Shown: positions 6,397-7,498 of the stretch, piece after piece
How the letters are laid out: every line of letters starts with the position of its first letter
Position numbering within the stretch: position 1 is the first letter of the stretch
Assembly (NCBI GenBank): GCA_002685115.1
Contig: NYWQ01000011.1
Location: forward strand, 25,988-33,485
Source of the DNA: Flavobacteriales bacterium
GTDB taxonomy: Bacteria; Bacteroidota; Bacteroidia; Flavobacteriales; UBA7430
Direction: 5' to 3'
DNA length: 7,498 nt
Notes under the pieces: generated by a model
What the model was told of the DNA's origin: nothing
What the model saw: only the letters and a program-made list of their open reading frames with translations
The model's database searches: none
Made by a program: the position numbers and the translations under genes

Positions 6397-7497
6397 TTAC
6401 CAGGCACTTTTAAAATTATTTCTTTTGGCGTAATCAATCGTATCTGTAATATATTCTTCGAGGTTGTACTCGGGTAAGGGTAAAATACTTTGTAAGAGAG
6501 TCGTATCAAACTCAAAGGGAGTAGCCATTAAATATTTAGTAAGGTGCAAGCCAATAGTGTTGTAATAAAGCTCTTCGAGCTTGTTTTTAGCCTGCAATAC
6601 ATAGGATTGATTTGTTACGTTTAGAATACAGTATTTGTTAAATCCTACGGCCTCAAAAATGCATTTTAAACCAGGCAATACATCAATACTTTTGGCTTGA
6701 ACAATATTAAGCTGCGCAATGTCTTTTGTATATACCTTGGCAATTACTTGCGCTACATAATCTACCGGCACAACATTTAATGCAGATTTAGGGTTGGCAA
6801 ACAATCGTATAGAATTCTGTTGGACGAGTGGATTTTTATAAAAAAAACGGCCTATTAAGTAATAAACCATGTAATTTGAGATGAAGTATTGAGAGGTTTT
6901 GTAAATATTACCGCCCAATATACTGGGTCTTAAAATTTGAATTTTCACCCCAGAGGTTTTCTCATGGCTAAGTAAAAACCGCTCTGTGGCGTATTTTGAG
7001 GCCTCGTAATGGTTTCTGTAACTTGGTTTTTTATTGTGGTAATTGTTATCCAGAAGACCTCCTCTTTCGCCAATACTAAAAGCCGTACTTATGTAAGTAT
7101 ACTTTTTTAGGTAGGGTGTAAAAGTTTTAAAAAGCCGCTTGGTGTGTTCTAAATTCTCCTCAAATAACAGCGCTCTTTGTGCTATAGCTGTGCTAAGATT
7201 AACACAGCCTGCAGAGTGGATAAAGTAGTTGTTTTCTGTTGGATTTAAATAGGATTTTGGAAGTGCAAAAGTACAGCTATCAAAAACCTCGATTTTAGAT
7301 AAAATAGCTGGCAAATTATTTTGAATGAACGCTGGGGCTTTTGGGTGGTTTAAAATGCGCATTAAGCGTTCTTTTGATTTGAGGTTTTCTTTGTTTCGAA
7401 TGAGTAAAAAGAAGCGCTTACAAGAGGGTTGCTTGAGTAACTCATATAAAACTTGAGACCCTAAGGTACCTGTAACGCCTGTAAGTATAATATTCAT
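6397..7497 (-). CDS. SDR-family NAD(P)-dependent oxidoreductase, fatty acyl/thioester reductase-like (NAD_binding_4 type)
   Basis: The 366-residue product is an extended short-chain dehydrogenase/reductase. Residues 3-14 (IILTGVTGTLGS) form the Rossmann nucleotide-binding loop TGxTGxLG, followed by LLIR at 31-34, the LVR-like strand seen in acyl-CoA and thioester reductases. HSAG at 94-97 is the next strand end, YISTAF at 135-140 carries the catalytic Ser/Thr, and Tyr164-x3-Lys168 in NHYEASKYATE is the catalytic pair. RPSILGG at 190-196 and VPVDYVA at 243-249 complete the family pattern. By family it should reduce a thioester-bound acyl group or act on a related carbonyl substrate; the substrate cannot be read from the sequence. 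No signal peptide is present. The ATG at 7497 leaves a single base at the window edge, but it gives a natural N-terminus just before the Rossmann strand. Its upstream partners lie outside the window. Confidence 0.85.
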   Translation of the reverse strand: MNIILTGVTGTLGSQVLYELLKQPSCKRFFLLIRNKENLKSKERLMRILNHPKAPAFIQNNLPAILSKIEVFDSCTFALPKSYLNPTENNYFIHSAGCVNLSTAIAQRALLFEENLEHTKRLFKTFTPYLKKYTYISTAFSIGERGGLLDNNYHNKKPSYRNHYEASKYATERFLLSHEKTSGVKIQILRPSILGGNIYKTSQYFISNYMVYYLIGRFFYKNPLVQQNSIRLFANPKSALNVVPVDYVAQVIAKVYTKDIAQLNIVQAKSIDVLPGLKCIFEAVGFNKYCILNVTNQSYVLQAKNKLEELYYNTIGLHLTKYLMATPFEFDTTLLQSILPLPEYNLEEYITDTIDYAKRNNFKSAW

Positions 7498-7498
7498 A

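Overview
The window reads as chromosomal DNA of a member of the Bacteroidota, most likely a Flavobacteriales-like bacterium. Three things support this: the gene order sufB-sufC-sufD-sufS-sufE followed by a DUF59 and a DUF2480 gene; A-rich leaders without clear Shine-Dalgarno motifs; and AT-rich sequence with Bacteroidota-type proteins. The assignment rests on recognition of protein families and gene order; no database search was possible.

Region 1 (1-5350, + strand) is a tightly packed SUF iron-sulfur cluster assembly operon. It enters the window inside sufB, whose 3' half is present, and continues through sufC, sufD, sufS, sufE, a DUF59 (MIP18/SufT-like) gene and a DUF2480 gene. Gaps are 0-32 bases; sufD/sufS overlap by one base and sufS/sufE abut. 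The parts fit together: SufS takes sulfur from cysteine, SufE relays it, the SufB-SufC2-SufD scaffold builds the cluster using SufC ATPase activity, and the DUF59 protein probably helps deliver clusters to target proteins. The DUF2480 protein is uncharacterised. All catalytic residues I checked in SufB, SufC, SufD, SufS and SufE are intact. The operon promoter lies outside the window.

Region 2 (5351-5470) is a short convergent intergenic stretch with a weak terminator-like hairpin plus a T8 run just after the operon.

Region 3 (5471-7497, - strand) is visibly more AT-rich and looks accessory. Read in its own direction it holds a complete SDR/fatty-acyl-reductase-like oxidoreductase, a small winged-helix DNA-binding protein, a structured 116-base gap rich in short inverted repeats, and a short exported protein. 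That last protein begins like an alpha/beta hydrolase but ends after about 138 residues with an unrelated-looking tail, and may be a deletion remnant or hybrid.

I see no CRISPR array, tRNA, rRNA, transposase or clear new defence system. The points most worth following up are the DUF2480 protein, the truncated/hybrid hydrolase-like gene and the structured gap beside it.
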